Of a DNA stretch of 32,500 bases, positions 1-8,630 are shown piece after piece. A program made the translations under genes and the position numbers. The DNA is from Monoplex corrugatus (taxonomy: Eukaryota > Mollusca > Gastropoda > Littorinimorpha > Ranellidae). Numbering within the stretch: position 1 is the stretch's first letter; each line of letters opens with the position of its first letter. The stretch spans positions 6,107,528 through 6,140,027 of the forward strand of contig CM060312.1 in the NCBI GenBank assembly GCA_030674185.1, in the 5' to 3' direction. The notes beneath the pieces are model-generated. The model was not told where the DNA came from. It searched no databases and worked only from the letters and a program-made list of their open reading frames with translations.

Positions 1-658
1 GTGGACAGGCTGCGGGAGTCAAAGGGTTAAGTTTTTGCTTTGTTAGCATTGTTGGCAATGCAGGATGCTGGTGGACAGGCTGCGGGAGTCAAAGGGTTAA
101 GTTTTTGCTTTGTTAGCATTGTTGGCAATGCAGGATGCTGGTGGACAGGCTGCGGGAGTCAAAGGATTACGTTTTAGCTTTGTTAGCATTGTTGGCAATG
201 CAGGATGCTGGTGGACAGGCTGCGGGAGTCAAAGGGTTAAGTTTTTGCTTTGTTAGCATTGTTGGCAATGCAGGATGCTGGTGGACAGGCTGCGGGAGTC
301 AAAGGATTACGTTTTAGCTTTGTTAGCATTGTTGGCAATGCAGGATGCTGGTGGACAGGCTGCGGGAGTCAAAGGGTTACGTTTTAGCTTTGTTAGCATT
401 GTTGGCAATGCAGGATCTGGTGGACAGCTGCGGGAGTCAAAGGATTACGTTTTAGCTTTGTTAGCATTGTTGGCAATGCAGGATGCTGGTGGACAGGCTG
501 CGGGAGTCAAAGGATTACGTTTTAGCTTTGTTAGCATTGTTGGCAATGCAGGATGCTGGTGGACAGGCTGCGGGAGTCAAAGGGTTAAGTTTTTGCTTTG
601 TTAGCATTGTTGGCAATGCAGGATGCTGGTGGACAGGCTGCGGGAGTCAAAGGGTTAA
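1..658. repeat. 70-bp minisatellite, about 9.4 copies
   Basis: Units start at 1, 71, 141, 211, 281, 351, 420, 489, 559 and 629; the last is partial. Each begins GTGGACAGGCTGCGGGAGTC. Two main subtypes differ in the middle: one reads GGGTTAAGTTTTTGC and the other GGATTACGTTTTAGC, with a hybrid (GGGTTACGTTTTAGC) in the unit at 351. The subtypes are interspersed. A single-base deletion before the unit at 420 and another inside it make both neighbouring spacings 69 bp. The array is cut by the left edge, so its true length is unknown. Open frames across it are a by-product of the repeat. No function is evident. Confidence 0.97.
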
Positions 659-944
659 GGACACAACATGTACCTGTCCTTTTTCTCTTCTTTCTGACAA
701 CAGTGGAAAACAGATTTTGTTTTTGTTTTGTTTTGGTTTTGGTTGGTTGGTTTCTTTTTTTTTTTTTTCCTTTTTGTTTGTTTTTTGGTTTAAGCGTTCT
801 GGTTTTTCTCGGACACGTGTACACATGTTGTTTTGCCTACAGTGTGCATGCCGTATGTTGCTGCACAATCTGCATACTCTCTGTTCGATGGGTGAGCATG
901 CTGAGTGTTTTCATGTTTCCATAAACCATTAGATACTGACGTAA
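659..944. other. Unique T/G-rich stretch, no gene seen
   Basis: Contains a T- and GT-rich tract at about 716-790 with poly-T runs. Frames in both directions encode only low-complexity K/T/N or F/L/V-rich peptides. Nothing recognisable. Confidence 0.6.
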
Positions 945-1168
945 CAAACAGGATCTTTAACGTGCATGCTCGATGTTCTACATGCTGTTCACACTAAAAA
1001 GGTTTCAGCACTAGCACATCCGCACCAAGTTGACCTGGAAGATAAAAAAAAACAAACAAAAAAAACCCTCCAAGTTACCCACCAGGCAGAGGTACCCAGG
1101 CAGGATCGAACCCAGATCTTCCAATCAGAATCTGACGTCTTACCCACTTGACTACTGCACGGTGGGAA
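945..1168 (-). mobile_element. tRNA-derived SINE, minus strand
   Basis: On the minus strand, from about 1168 downward, the sequence has a tRNA-like pol III promoter. An A-box-like TAGTCAAGTGGGTAAGAC is followed by a near-perfect B box, GGTTCGATCC, at about 1103-1112. A tRNA-unrelated body follows, including an internal A/T-rich run (about 1040-1068) and the motif GCACGTTAAAGATCC at about 951-965. The arrangement of tRNA head, spacer and body is that of a tRNA-derived SINE. A very similar motif occurs in a different SINE family in this window (6069-6083 and about 18450-18466). Exact ends and target-site duplication were not resolved. It is a non-autonomous retroposon with no coding capacity. 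Confidence 0.75.
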
Positions 1169-1487
1169 ACAGAATCAACCTCAGTCAATGCTGTGTTAGC
1201 CGGTTACGCGACAGTGTTGCGACACATACAGTGTGAAACATGAATGCTGATGGAAACTATGACGTAATTTACACTTGGAACTCAAAAACAATTCTGTCTG
1301 AGTGGAGGTCTTGTTACATATTGAAGTGTTGATTGTGCCTCCGTCGACGTTGTGTTGTTAGCTGATGATTTGAACATTTGGTGGGATTTCTGGTTAGATC
1401 GTGATCAGTGACTTGTTGTTCTAGAAGTTTTGTTTGATGAGTGAAATGTATTTGTTCCTTACGTTTACATGATGAATGACATTTACT
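1169..1487. other. Unique sequence, no feature seen
   Basis: Non-repetitive DNA between the SINE and the trinucleotide array. No open frame of note and no recognisable motif. Confidence 0.5.
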
Positions 1488-1520
<33 letters not shown>

Positions 1521-1901
1521 TCATCATCATCATCATCATCATTTTCTTCTTCTTCTTCTTCTTTCATCTTGTTCTTCTTTTCGTCTTCTCTTTTCTTCGC
1601 TCTTCTTCTTTTTCGTCTTCGTCTTCGTCGTTCTCTTCTTCTTTCTTTCTTCCTTCTTCTTCTTCTTCTTCTTCTTCTTCTTCTTTTTTCTTCTTCTTCT
1701 TCTTCTTCTTCTTCTTCTTCTTCTTCTTCTTCTTCTTTTTCGTCTTCGTCTTCGTCTTCGTCTTCGTCTTCTTCTTCTTCTTCTTTTTCATCATAATCTT
1801 GTTTTTGTTTTTGTTCTTTTTCTTGTTGTTGTTGTTCTTCTTCTTCCTCGACATCGTCATCATCATTATCATCATCATCGTCATCATCGTCGTCGTCGTC
1901 G

Positions 1902-1968
<67 letters not shown>

Positions 1969-1971
1969 TTT
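1488..1971. repeat. Compound trinucleotide microsatellite (GTC/ATC/TTC)
   Basis: A nearly uninterrupted mosaic of GTC, ATC, TTC/CTT and GTT triplets about 480 bp long. It opens with a (GTC)n run at 1488-1519 that passes into (ATC)n, has TTC-rich blocks at 1540-1800, and ends in a long (ATC)n run at 1898-1968. Because the period is three, several frames are open and would encode poly-Asp/Glu/Lys/Arg on the minus strand or poly-Ser/Phe/Ile/Val on the plus strand. This is low-complexity DNA, not a gene. Confidence 0.95.
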
Positions 1972-2139
1972 CTTCTGAAAACGTACGCACAATTGTGTAT
2001 GTACCATAACCAGAATTTATTTCAAATATACAGCATTACTGGAGTAAAATACTAGATTGCTTCGTTTCAATGTCACATTACACCTATCTTTACCCCTATC
2101 TGGTCAGGAAAAAAAATCTCCACTCCTTATCATTTACTC

Positions 2140-2492
2140 AGTCGTTGGCGGCATGTGTGTGTGTGTCTATGTCTGTATATAAGAATGTCAGTGTTTATGT
2201 AAGTGTGTGTATATGTTTGTATATCTGTATGTATGCATGTATATGGGAAGGTCTATATGTAAGTTTGTAGGACTGTGTTCCAAATCGTGTATGCAGATAA
2301 GTCATGTCTTTACTTATCCACATGTAAGTATATGTATATATTCATCTTTGTATGGAAATTATGCGTTTATATATGTATGTATATATGTATGTATGTATGT
2401 ATGTGTATATGTATGTATGTAATGTATGTATGTATATATGTATGAGTATGTATGTATGTATTATGTATGTATGTATGTATGTATGTATAATG

Positions 2493-2523
<31 letters not shown>

Positions 2524-2535
2524 TGTATGTATGTC
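2140..2535. repeat. GTAT/TATG microsatellite, upstream block
   Basis: Degenerate GT/GTAT sequence from about 2140 becomes a nearly pure TATG tetranucleotide array from about 2370 to 2535, with occasional single-base slips such as GTAATG. It directly abuts the LINE fragment at 2533. Further TATG blocks lie at 2834-2911 and 3881-4033. Confidence 0.93.
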
Positions 2536-2778
2536 CCTCAACGTGGACTGGGAGAATTGGGAAAATCTTGCCCTCGCCGTACAGCCTGGCGTAGAAGAAT
2601 CAAAACAGGATGTACCACTTCAGAAGTGTCTCGTATCCAATCTGCACAAGAAAAACGAGCTGCACGGAAAGCTAGGGCTGCAAACCCTTCAACCACAGTA
2701 ACTGACCACAGATGTCCAACCTGTGGACGTTACTTCCGTGCCCGGATCGGATTGATCAGTCACCTCCGGATACACTGA
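2533..2778 (+). pseudogene. 5'-truncated LINE ORF2 C-terminus with terminal CCHH zinc finger
   Basis: The remnant reads into the C-terminus of a non-LTR retrotransposon ORF2. The first part (SLNVDWENWENLAL) is in one frame. From about 2577 the match continues in another frame as RTAWRRRIKTGC, then an alanine- and arginine-rich stretch, and finally a zinc finger: CPTCGRYFRARIGLISHLR, ending IH, with Cys-x2-Cys and His-x3-His spacing. The stop is TGA at 2776-2778. A one-base deletion near 2577 explains the frame change, so it is non-functional. Terminal zinc fingers of this type occur in several invertebrate LINE reverse transcriptases; I do not assign a clade. No endonuclease or catalytic RT motif is left, which fits 5' truncation. 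Confidence 0.85.
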
Positions 2779-2833
2779 CTCAAAGCAACTTCATGAAGCC
2801 GTGGTCATTGTCGACGACGACAGACGAACACAC
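2779..2833 (+). mobile_element. 3' UTR of the zinc-finger-ended LINE fragment
   Basis: About 55 bases follow the ORF2 stop and end in a GTCGACGACGACAGACGAAC segment directly before the next TATG block. A very short 3' UTR right after the zinc finger, ending in a microsatellite, is compatible with a LINE 3' end; the exact last base cannot be fixed because tail and target are similar. Confidence 0.6.
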
Positions 2834-2911
2834 ATGTATGTATGTAAGTATGTATGTAAGTATGTATGTATGTATGTTTGTATGTATATAAGTATGTATG
2901 TATGTATGTAA
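2834..2911. repeat. TATG microsatellite, middle block
   Basis: About 78 bp of TATG tetranucleotides with a few TAAG variants separate the two LINE fragments. It matches the blocks upstream (2370-2535) and downstream (3881-4033), so one ancestral array interrupted by two insertions is a simple reading. Tail expansion of the first LINE is an alternative. Confidence 0.9.
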
Positions 2912-3546
2912 CACATCAGTCCCAATTTCTGATTCAGCTAAAAACCTTGGTGTCTGCATTGACTCTACCCTCTCCATGAACAACTTTGTTTCTCAAACTG
3001 CCAGATCTTGCTACTATCACTTCCATCGTATAAGCCTGATCAGGAAGTATCTCTCTGTGGAAACAATGCAAAACTCGTTCTCTCCTTCATAATGTCTCGC
3101 ATTGACTATTGCAATTCACTCCTGTCCGGTCTTCCTGCCTCCACCACTCACATCCTACAGCGCATTCAAAACAATGCTGCACGCCTTGTACTCAAAAAGA
3201 AAAAAGCTGACCACGTATCTCCTCTCCTGGCACAACTTCACTGGCTCCCTGTATCAAAGCGCATACAGTACAAACTAGACACCATGTGCTACAAAAGCCT
3301 CAATAACGCAGCCCCCGATTACCTGTCAAGCCTACTTGAGATCTATGTTCCCTCACGTACCCTCCGCTCTGCCTCCGATCTCTTGACTTTCGCTTTCCAC
3401 GCACTAAGCTCAATACCTATGGTCCACGAGCCTTCTCTGTTTCTGGTCCGCTCTCCTGGAACAAACTTCCTCTCTCAGTCCGTCAGCAACCCACTTTTGT
3501 CTCCTTCAAGTCCGCTCTCAAAACTCACCTTTTCTCCTCTGCATAA
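2912..3546 (+). pseudogene. CR1/L2-like LINE ORF2 C-terminus, frameshifted
   Basis: The region encodes the C-terminal part of a CR1/L2-type ORF2, after the catalytic RT core, split over three frames. Frame one carries [13 protein letters not shown]. Near 3068 it shifts to a frame with [35 protein letters not shown] and APDYLSSLL. Near 3385 it shifts again, and the last frame reads [12 protein letters not shown] and [10 protein letters not shown], with a stop at 3544-3546. The motifs YCNSLL, NAARL and HWLPV..RI are typical of the post-RT region of the CR1/L2/Rex group. Two frameshifts make it a dead copy. There is no upstream endonuclease or YADD box, so the element is strongly 5'-truncated. 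Confidence 0.92.
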
Positions 3547-3689
3547 AATCCTGACCTCACTCAATCCCCTCTGCAGCCTGTCTCCACTCGGAGGGGAATC
3601 ACATTGCAATATATAATTGTATATAATATGCTCTCTATAATTTTCCATTGCTTTTATTCTTTCTCCCCATTTATAGCCGTGTGTGTGTG

Positions 3690-3731
<42 letters not shown>

Positions 3732-3880
3732 CGTGCTGGGTGCGTGTGGTGTGTGGCGTGCGTGCGTGCGTGTGTGTGGTGGGGGTGGGTTTCTGTTTCA
3801 GCACTTAGATTTGATTTTATCAAGATTTTGCGCTATATAAATATTGTAATTTATTATTATTATTATTAATTATTATTATT
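3547..3880 (+). mobile_element. 3' UTR and tail of the CR1/L2-like LINE, with internal GT run
   Basis: After the stop the sequence has a segment ending TTTTGCGCTATATAAATATT and then a (TTA)n/(ATT)n run at about 3850-3880. A GCGCTATATAAAT-type end plus ATT repeats is a familiar L2/CR1-group 3' terminus. A GT/GC-rich microsatellite (about 3678-3780) sits inside the UTR and is probably a secondary expansion. The element then runs directly into TATG repeats. Confidence 0.75.
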
Positions 3881-4033
3881 ATGTATGTATGTATGTATGT
3901 ACGTAAGTACGTACGTACGTAGTGTATGTATGAATGTATGTATGTATGTTGGTATGTATGTATGTATATAAGTATGTATGTATGTTGTATGTATGTATGT
4001 ATGTATGTATGTATGTATGTATGTATGTATGTA
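3881..4033. repeat. TATG microsatellite, downstream block
   Basis: About 150 bp of TATG/TACG tetranucleotides with slips, ending before the unique sequence GCGCGCTTAAAACC. It is the third block of the same motif around the two LINE fragments. The unique sequence at 4034-4204 shows no gene. Confidence 0.93.
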
Positions 4034-4204
4034 TGCGCGCTTAAAACCACGAGCTTCAGTAAGCGAGACAGTGGGGAAAGGAACACCAGAATCAAGGCAA
4101 AAATTTCTCTCTGTAAGTGTAAATGACTGTGCACTGACTGCACACTGGCACGGGAGGGCGTCCAACGCATCACTGATCAATGTACTGTGACCTGTAACCG
4201 CTTT

Positions 4205-5095
4205 GGACTTAACAATTACCCTCCATTAGACACACATAGCCCCTGTTATACACAGTTAACCTCATTAAGACCCAATTAGTCTCAATGAGACACGATTAGC
4301 CTGCTTGGGACAAAACAATTATTTAACCTCCATGAGAGAGCCATTAGCCTCAATGAGACAGAGAAATTAACCTCCTTGAGACAGAAGTATTAACCTCAAT
4401 GTGGCAATGACTGCACATGGACGGAAGCTCAACCTTAATGATCACAGAGCATTACTCAACTTGGACAACACTTACCTCAATTACAGACAATTAGCCTCGA
4501 ATGAACAGAGCTATTAACCATACCCTTGAAAAACGATTAACCTGCTTGTGAAAACAATTAACCTCCTGGACAGAAATTAACCTCTTGAGACAAAAAATTA
4601 ACCTCCATTGAGACAGAATATTAGCCTCATGTGACAGAAAATTAACCTCCTTGAGACAGGAAGTATTAACCTCTTGTGACAGAAGCAATTAAGCTTCATG
4701 AGACAGAAGTATTAACCTCATTGATACAGAGCAATTAGCTCCATGTGACAGAAGTATTAACCTCATTGTGACAGAGTATTAAGCTCCTGTAGACAGAAGT
4801 ATTAACCTCCTTGTACAGAAATTAACCTCCTTGAGACAGAAGTATTAACCTCAATGTACAGAAAATATTACCTCTTGAGACAGAATATTAACCTCCTTGG
4901 ACAGAAGTATTAACCTCAGTGATACAGAGCAATAGCTTCAATGAGACTCAGTTAGCCTCCATGAACAACAGATAGCCTCCATGATACAGAGCAGTTAGCC
5001 TCCATGAGACACAGTTAGCCTCCATGAGACAGAGCAATTAGCCTCCATGAAGAGAATACAGAGACAAGCATTAGCCTCCATGAGACAGAGAAAGC
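4205..5095. repeat. Degenerate 23-bp minisatellite
   Basis: Roughly 35-40 imperfect units resembling ATTAACCTCCTTGAGACAGA followed by AGT or GCA. Units vary from about 20 to 27 bp, with AACCTC/AGCCTC and TTGAGAC/ATGAGAC variants. The right part (from about 4930) favours AGCCTCCATGAGACAGAG. The left end is the most diverged, as in an old array that decays at its edge. No coding content. Confidence 0.92.
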
Positions 5096-5096
5096 A

Positions 5097-5267
5097 CACG
5101 GGTCCGAATTTGTTTTTCGTCCCCTTCCAAAGGACTAGGTGTTATTGGATTTTCCAATTAAACCAAGGAGAAAATGGAGGCCTCAGCGGGAAACGAACAC
5201 TGGAACCTTGAGCTTCGTTGTTGGCAGGCGAACGTCTGAACCATTCTGCCACTCTTCTCCCTTTCAA
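5097..5267 (-). mobile_element. tRNA-derived SINE (family A), minus strand, 3' part missing
   Basis: Read on the minus strand from about 5267, it starts with a pol III-type head whose A box is TGGCAGAATGGTTCAGACG, with a diverged B box (TGTTCGTTTCC). The body then matches the plus-strand copy at 5888 and the fuller copy at 18203-18648, including the segment GTCCTTCGGAAGG-like. It stops at about 5097, where the 23-bp minisatellite begins, so the 3' half is absent. Loss of the 3' half is not what retroposition gives; later deletion or minisatellite growth at this edge is likelier. Confidence 0.85.
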
Positions 5268-5404
5268 GCAACTGTTGTCGCCGTTACTAACGTAAGCAGC
5301 ATGCAGATGCATCAAACCTTTTGTCTTTCTGATTTGATGAGCTTGGAAACTTCCCAAACCACTTACAGAAAAAGACCTTGACGGCAATCTGCAGTTTACT
5401 GCTG

Positions 5405-5755
5405 TGCATCAGACTTAACATTCCTGTAATAGGAACTGCGGGCTGTTCGCAGGTAGACAGAGTTTTCTCCCAATACAAACGGTTCGTTTCTTGCAGGTAA
5501 CGTTTTGCAGTGACTCAGAACTGAGCCATACTCTAAGAGCGAGCGAACTCTCACTTTAGCTGTCGGATGAACAAAGTGTTTAGCAGAAAGTCGCTGGTTG
5601 TTATTTCTGTACACTGGAATCGACAGGTAAGATCATAGATTAGCGCTGGATGGGAAAAATCTGTTGCTTCCTTATGCCACAACTGCTAACATCTGTACCC
5701 TGCTTACGTTCTGGTTTCTTCCCCTACTCATCTCTGTCTGTCTTTCTATCTTAAG
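5405..5755 (+). repeat. Unclassified dispersed repeat, copy 1
   Basis: This stretch is clearly related to the reverse complement of 31920-32260. Shared blocks include GCAGTGACTCAGAACTG (5508-5524), GTTTAGCAGAAAGT, TTATTTCTGTACACTGG and CTGTTGCTTCCTTAT. Similarity continues weakly into a CT-rich end (about 5700-5755). No terminal inverted repeat, pol III box or protein motif was recognised, and stops occur in all frames. It could be a LINE UTR, a SINE body or a non-autonomous DNA element. Confidence 0.8.
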
Positions 5756-5787
5756 CGGGTGAGTGACTGAGCGAGCGAGTGACTGAG

Positions 5788-5858
5788 AAAGTGGAGCAGT
5801 AGCCTTGTGGTTAAAACACCTGCCAAGTATTTAGACGTCCCGGGTTTCATTCCTGACT
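5788..5858 (+). mobile_element. tRNA-like SINE head followed by poly-C
   Basis: The segment has an A-box-like TAGCCTTGTGGTTAAAAC (5800-5817) and a B-box-like GGGTTTCATTCC (5842-5853), spaced as in a tRNA-derived pol III promoter. It differs from the family A head just downstream. Directly after it comes a run of about 22 C (5859-5880), and then the family A SINE. It may be a truncated SINE of another family; no body is recognised. Confidence 0.6.
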
Positions 5859-5880
5859 CCCCCCCCCCCCCCCCCCCCCC
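5859..5880. repeat. Poly-C run
   Basis: About 22 consecutive C residues between two tRNA-like SINE heads. Similar but shorter C runs lie at about 8980-8992 and 25549-25562. Confidence 0.95.
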
Positions 5881-5887
5881 TTCTTCT

Positions 5888-6213
5888 CAGGGAGAAGAGT
5901 GGCAGAATGGTTCAGACGTTCGCCTGCCAATAACTAAACTCGATGTTCCAGGGTTTGCTCCTGTAGAGGCCTCGACTTTTGTCCTCTATCTGACCGGAAA
6001 ATGGAACTGAAAGTCTAGTCGTTCGGAAGGGGACGAAAAACGAGTCGAACCCGTGTGCCTCCTGGCCGCGCACGCTAAAGATCCCACGGCAGTTGAAAAT
6101 CGTGAAGAGCAGGCATTGCCTGGCTGCCTTGGTACAAATCATTGGAGATATAGGTTGATTTCCTAGGTCCCACCCCCTGAAACCAATTAGCCTTCTTGGT
6201 TTAAAAAAAAGTG
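5888..6213 (+). mobile_element. tRNA-derived SINE (family A), plus strand
   Basis: The plus-strand head has A box TGGCAGAATGGTTCAGACG (about 5899-5917) and B-box-like GGTTTGCTCC (about 5952-5961). The body continues through ACGAAAAACGAGTCGAACCC, GCACGCTAAAGATCCC (6069-6084), and a CGTGAAGAGCAGGCATTGCC block, all matching the minus copy at 18203-18648. It reaches CCTTCTTGGTTTAAA and then GTGAATATGAAT (about 6212), which resembles the family's 3' end. The simplest reading is a copy with an internal deletion near the 3' end. Alternatively it was interrupted and continues at 6560. Confidence 0.85.
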
Positions 6214-6545
6214 AATATGAATTTGAAGCGAGGGAGAGGGGGTGGGCGCCGCCGTCGTGGTGCTGGCCCCGGGAAAAGTTGAGGTCTCTGCCACCTCACT
6301 TCCGTATGACCTCAGGGTTAAGGAACCATCTAGGTAGGACCTCAGGACCTGGCCAGCTCATGGGTTCATTGCAGGCTTAAGGCTTATGACCGTAATCATT
6401 CGGGATCTTCTCCATGACCGGGACACCTAGACGTTATGCATATGGAATTCATTCCAGCGCGGAGACGTCATCTTGAGAAATTGAAACTGAAACTGAAACC
6501 GTGATAGACCTAGAGTTGGTAGTCTGGATGCTAGTCATCCAGATG
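6214..6545. other. Unrecognised segment between two SINE family A pieces
   Basis: About 330 bp including GGTAGGACCTCAGGACCTGG and a GAAACTGAAACTGAAACCG motif. No open frame or pol III box was recognised. Its left and right flanks both contain ACCAATTA(G/C)CCTTCTT (6181-6196 and about 6569-6584). This could be a target-site duplication around an insertion, or simply the same SINE site present twice. Confidence 0.4.
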
Positions 6546-6559
6546 TGCCGGTAAACCAA

Positions 6560-6716
6560 ATTCCGGTACAACCAATTACCCTTCTTGCCTTTCTAACGTC
6601 TTGGTTAAAAATGGGTGGGCTGCACTGCGGCGACGAGCATTGAAAGGGGAGAGCAGCCCGAGTTTCACATGATAAAGCCACTGTGACAAAACAATGAAAA
6701 TGAATATAAATAAATG
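6560..6716 (+). mobile_element. 3' portion of SINE family A, plus strand
   Basis: This matches the 3' half of the family copy at 18203-18648 (reverse complement): CCCTTCTTGCCTTTCTAACG, CTTGGTTAAAAATG, a GGAGAGCAGCCCGAGTTTCA block, and an end of ATGAATATAAATAAAT. The head is missing. It is either a 5'-truncated copy or the rest of the interrupted copy that starts at 5888. Confidence 0.8.
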
Positions 6717-6918
6717 GACCAGCTGTAGCAAAGATGTTGTCCTTGGCAAAGTTCCATGGACAAATAGCTCTGACAGGTAAACAAAAATATGCATACGTAC
6801 GCAACAACAATAATGAAGACGCTTATTGCGGCTGCCATTCACTACTCACACAAGATGGAGTTATGCAGACATCACACCTGTACACTTGGCCCAGACAATC
6901 AGCTCAACGTGCAGACAC

Positions 6919-7134
<216 letters not shown>

Positions 7135-7224
7135 ATCCCACACAGAATACTCAGAGCGCAGAAGAAGAATAAAAATGTACATCTCTCTCTGCGGTGTCCT
7201 CTGTCTGGTGTGTATATGTCTCTG

Positions 7225-7225
7225 C

Positions 7226-7261
<36 letters not shown>

Positions 7262-7358
7262 GAATGAAAAGTATGCAGATGTATGTTAACAATGTAATCC
7301 CCTCCCCCCAATCCCTGGTTTGTGTATGGGTCGGTGGCCTTCACAATAAACCATGTGT

Positions 7359-7396
<38 letters not shown>

Positions 7397-7415
7397 CTCT
7401 CTCTCTCTCTCTCCA
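7225..7415. repeat. CTGT and CT microsatellites
   Basis: A (CTGT)n run lies at about 7225-7254 and a (CT)n run at about 7361-7413, followed by a short (AT)n at 7416-7428. Unique sequence lies between. No gene was seen through 7590. Confidence 0.9.
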
Positions 7416-7589
7416 TATATATATATATCTTTGACCGAAAGGTTGTTGGAATATCTGCTTTGCCAATGTATAATTCATGTGTAGTGTAATGTGCACACTG
7501 TGTGGGCATGGGTTGGATGTAAAAAACAACAACATACTTTGCTTATTTCATACCTTCGTAAATAAATTTGTTCTCGTTTTCTCTATAAT

Positions 7590-7705
7590 CATATGTGTTT
7601 TTTTGTCTCTGTCTCTCTCTGTCTCTATCTCTTCCCCCCTCTCTCCCTCCTCCCCCCTCCTTCCTCTCTTTCTCTCTGTCTCTGTCTCTCTCGCGTCTCT
7701 CTCGT
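7590..7705. repeat. CT-rich low-complexity tract
   Basis: Pyrimidine-rich sequence of TCTCTG, CTCCCT and TCTCTCTC blocks, about 115 bp long. No other feature is visible between here and 7985. Confidence 0.85.
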
Positions 7706-7984
7706 TTACTCTCTGCGCCTGTTCTCCACAATTTCATGCATGCGGCAAGGTACATGTTTATGATGATGATTCTTAGATCGACAAATCAGGAGACTAAAAT
7801 TAGTGTATGGTGTTTTTGGTATAGAAATATGTCGTGACATCAATTTCATTGCTTTGCAATCAATGTATCGTTGTACCTGTGCAGAACTGCTTCTGGGGGC
7901 CACCACCATGAACATTCACACATCTCTCCCTCTAAGGAGGGGGAAAAAAGAAGAAAAGTCACTGTGCAGGAGGTAAAGTAGTCA

Positions 7985-8140
7985 ATGATAGATATCCGTG
8001 ATTCTTATGTCAGATTTATGAAAATGGCGCCTGGTCATCTTCCTCGCTGCTTTACCTTCACCAACACTGCATAGTGTCAGGTGCCCATTAACAGCACTGG
8101 GCGCCACACGGACACACATACAGTCAGACTGCAATGTGGC
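7985..8140 (-). mobile_element. Fragment of SINE family C body, minus strand
   Basis: The reverse complement aligns with the body of the tRNA-like SINE at 25040-25275. Shared blocks are CAGTGCTGT(T/G)AATGGG, CCTGACACT, GAAGGTAAAGCA and GAGGAAG(A/G)TGAC. No tRNA-like head was recognised at the element's 5' side (about 8140-8200), so this appears headless or the head has decayed. Confidence 0.65.
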
Positions 8141-8275
8141 CATTTGATGTCTGCACCACCCAGTCTTTAGACACCAGCGTGCACATAGTCATTGTATCCT
8201 AATCAGGCTTGACGTATTCATGCACTGTTAGTACATTCCAGAACCTAACACTAGTGTGCTTGTACATTATTATAG

Positions 8276-8276
<1 letters not shown>

Positions 8277-8346
<70 letters not shown>
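8277..8346. repeat. Pure GT dinucleotide microsatellite
   Basis: About 35 uninterrupted GT repeats. The LINE fragment begins about 50 bp to the right. Confidence 0.97.
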
Positions 8347-8347
<1 letters not shown>

Positions 8348-8393
8348 AAAAGTAGGTATACAGTAAGTATTACATCATTATCATGATGCTTAA

Positions 8394-8630
8394 TTCCGCT
8401 ACGAGGCTCTTGTCGATGAATGCCAGGAGGCGGGATGGAAAGCAACGCACTTCCCAGTCGAAGTCGGCTGCAGAGGTTACATCGCAAATAGCGTCAGAAA
8501 GTGGATGAAAGTGGCTGGACTTGGTCCGAAGAAAATGAAAACCATGACAAAAGCTCTACAGAAGACCGTAGAGAAAGCAAGTCATTGGATCTGGTTGAAG
8601 AGAGAGGACACCTCCTGGAGCGAGTCCTGA
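8394..8630 (+). pseudogene. C-terminal tail of a LINE ORF2, possibly R2/NeSL-like
   Basis: One uninterrupted frame starting about 8394 encodes FRYEALVDECQEAGWKAT, then FPVEVGCRGY, a lysine-rich linker, and EKASHWIWLKRED, ending in a TGA stop at 8628-8630. The pattern YxxLxxECxxxGWK...PVEVGCRGF/Y followed by AxxAS.W.W is one I associate with the extreme C-terminus of long LINE-like polyproteins, probably those with a restriction-like endonuclease (R2/NeSL/HERO group). The clade is a tentative memory-based call. Only about 78 residues survive and an in-frame TAA lies just upstream at 8391-8393, so it is a 5'-truncated relic. Within the surviving part there is no frameshift or stop. Confidence 0.7.

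Noticed and set aside
1421..2007. Asp/Glu/Arg-rich and Met/Lys-rich open frames over the trinucleotide array
   Set aside because: A triplet microsatellite is open in most frames. Composition follows the DNA repeat, and no unique domain is attached.
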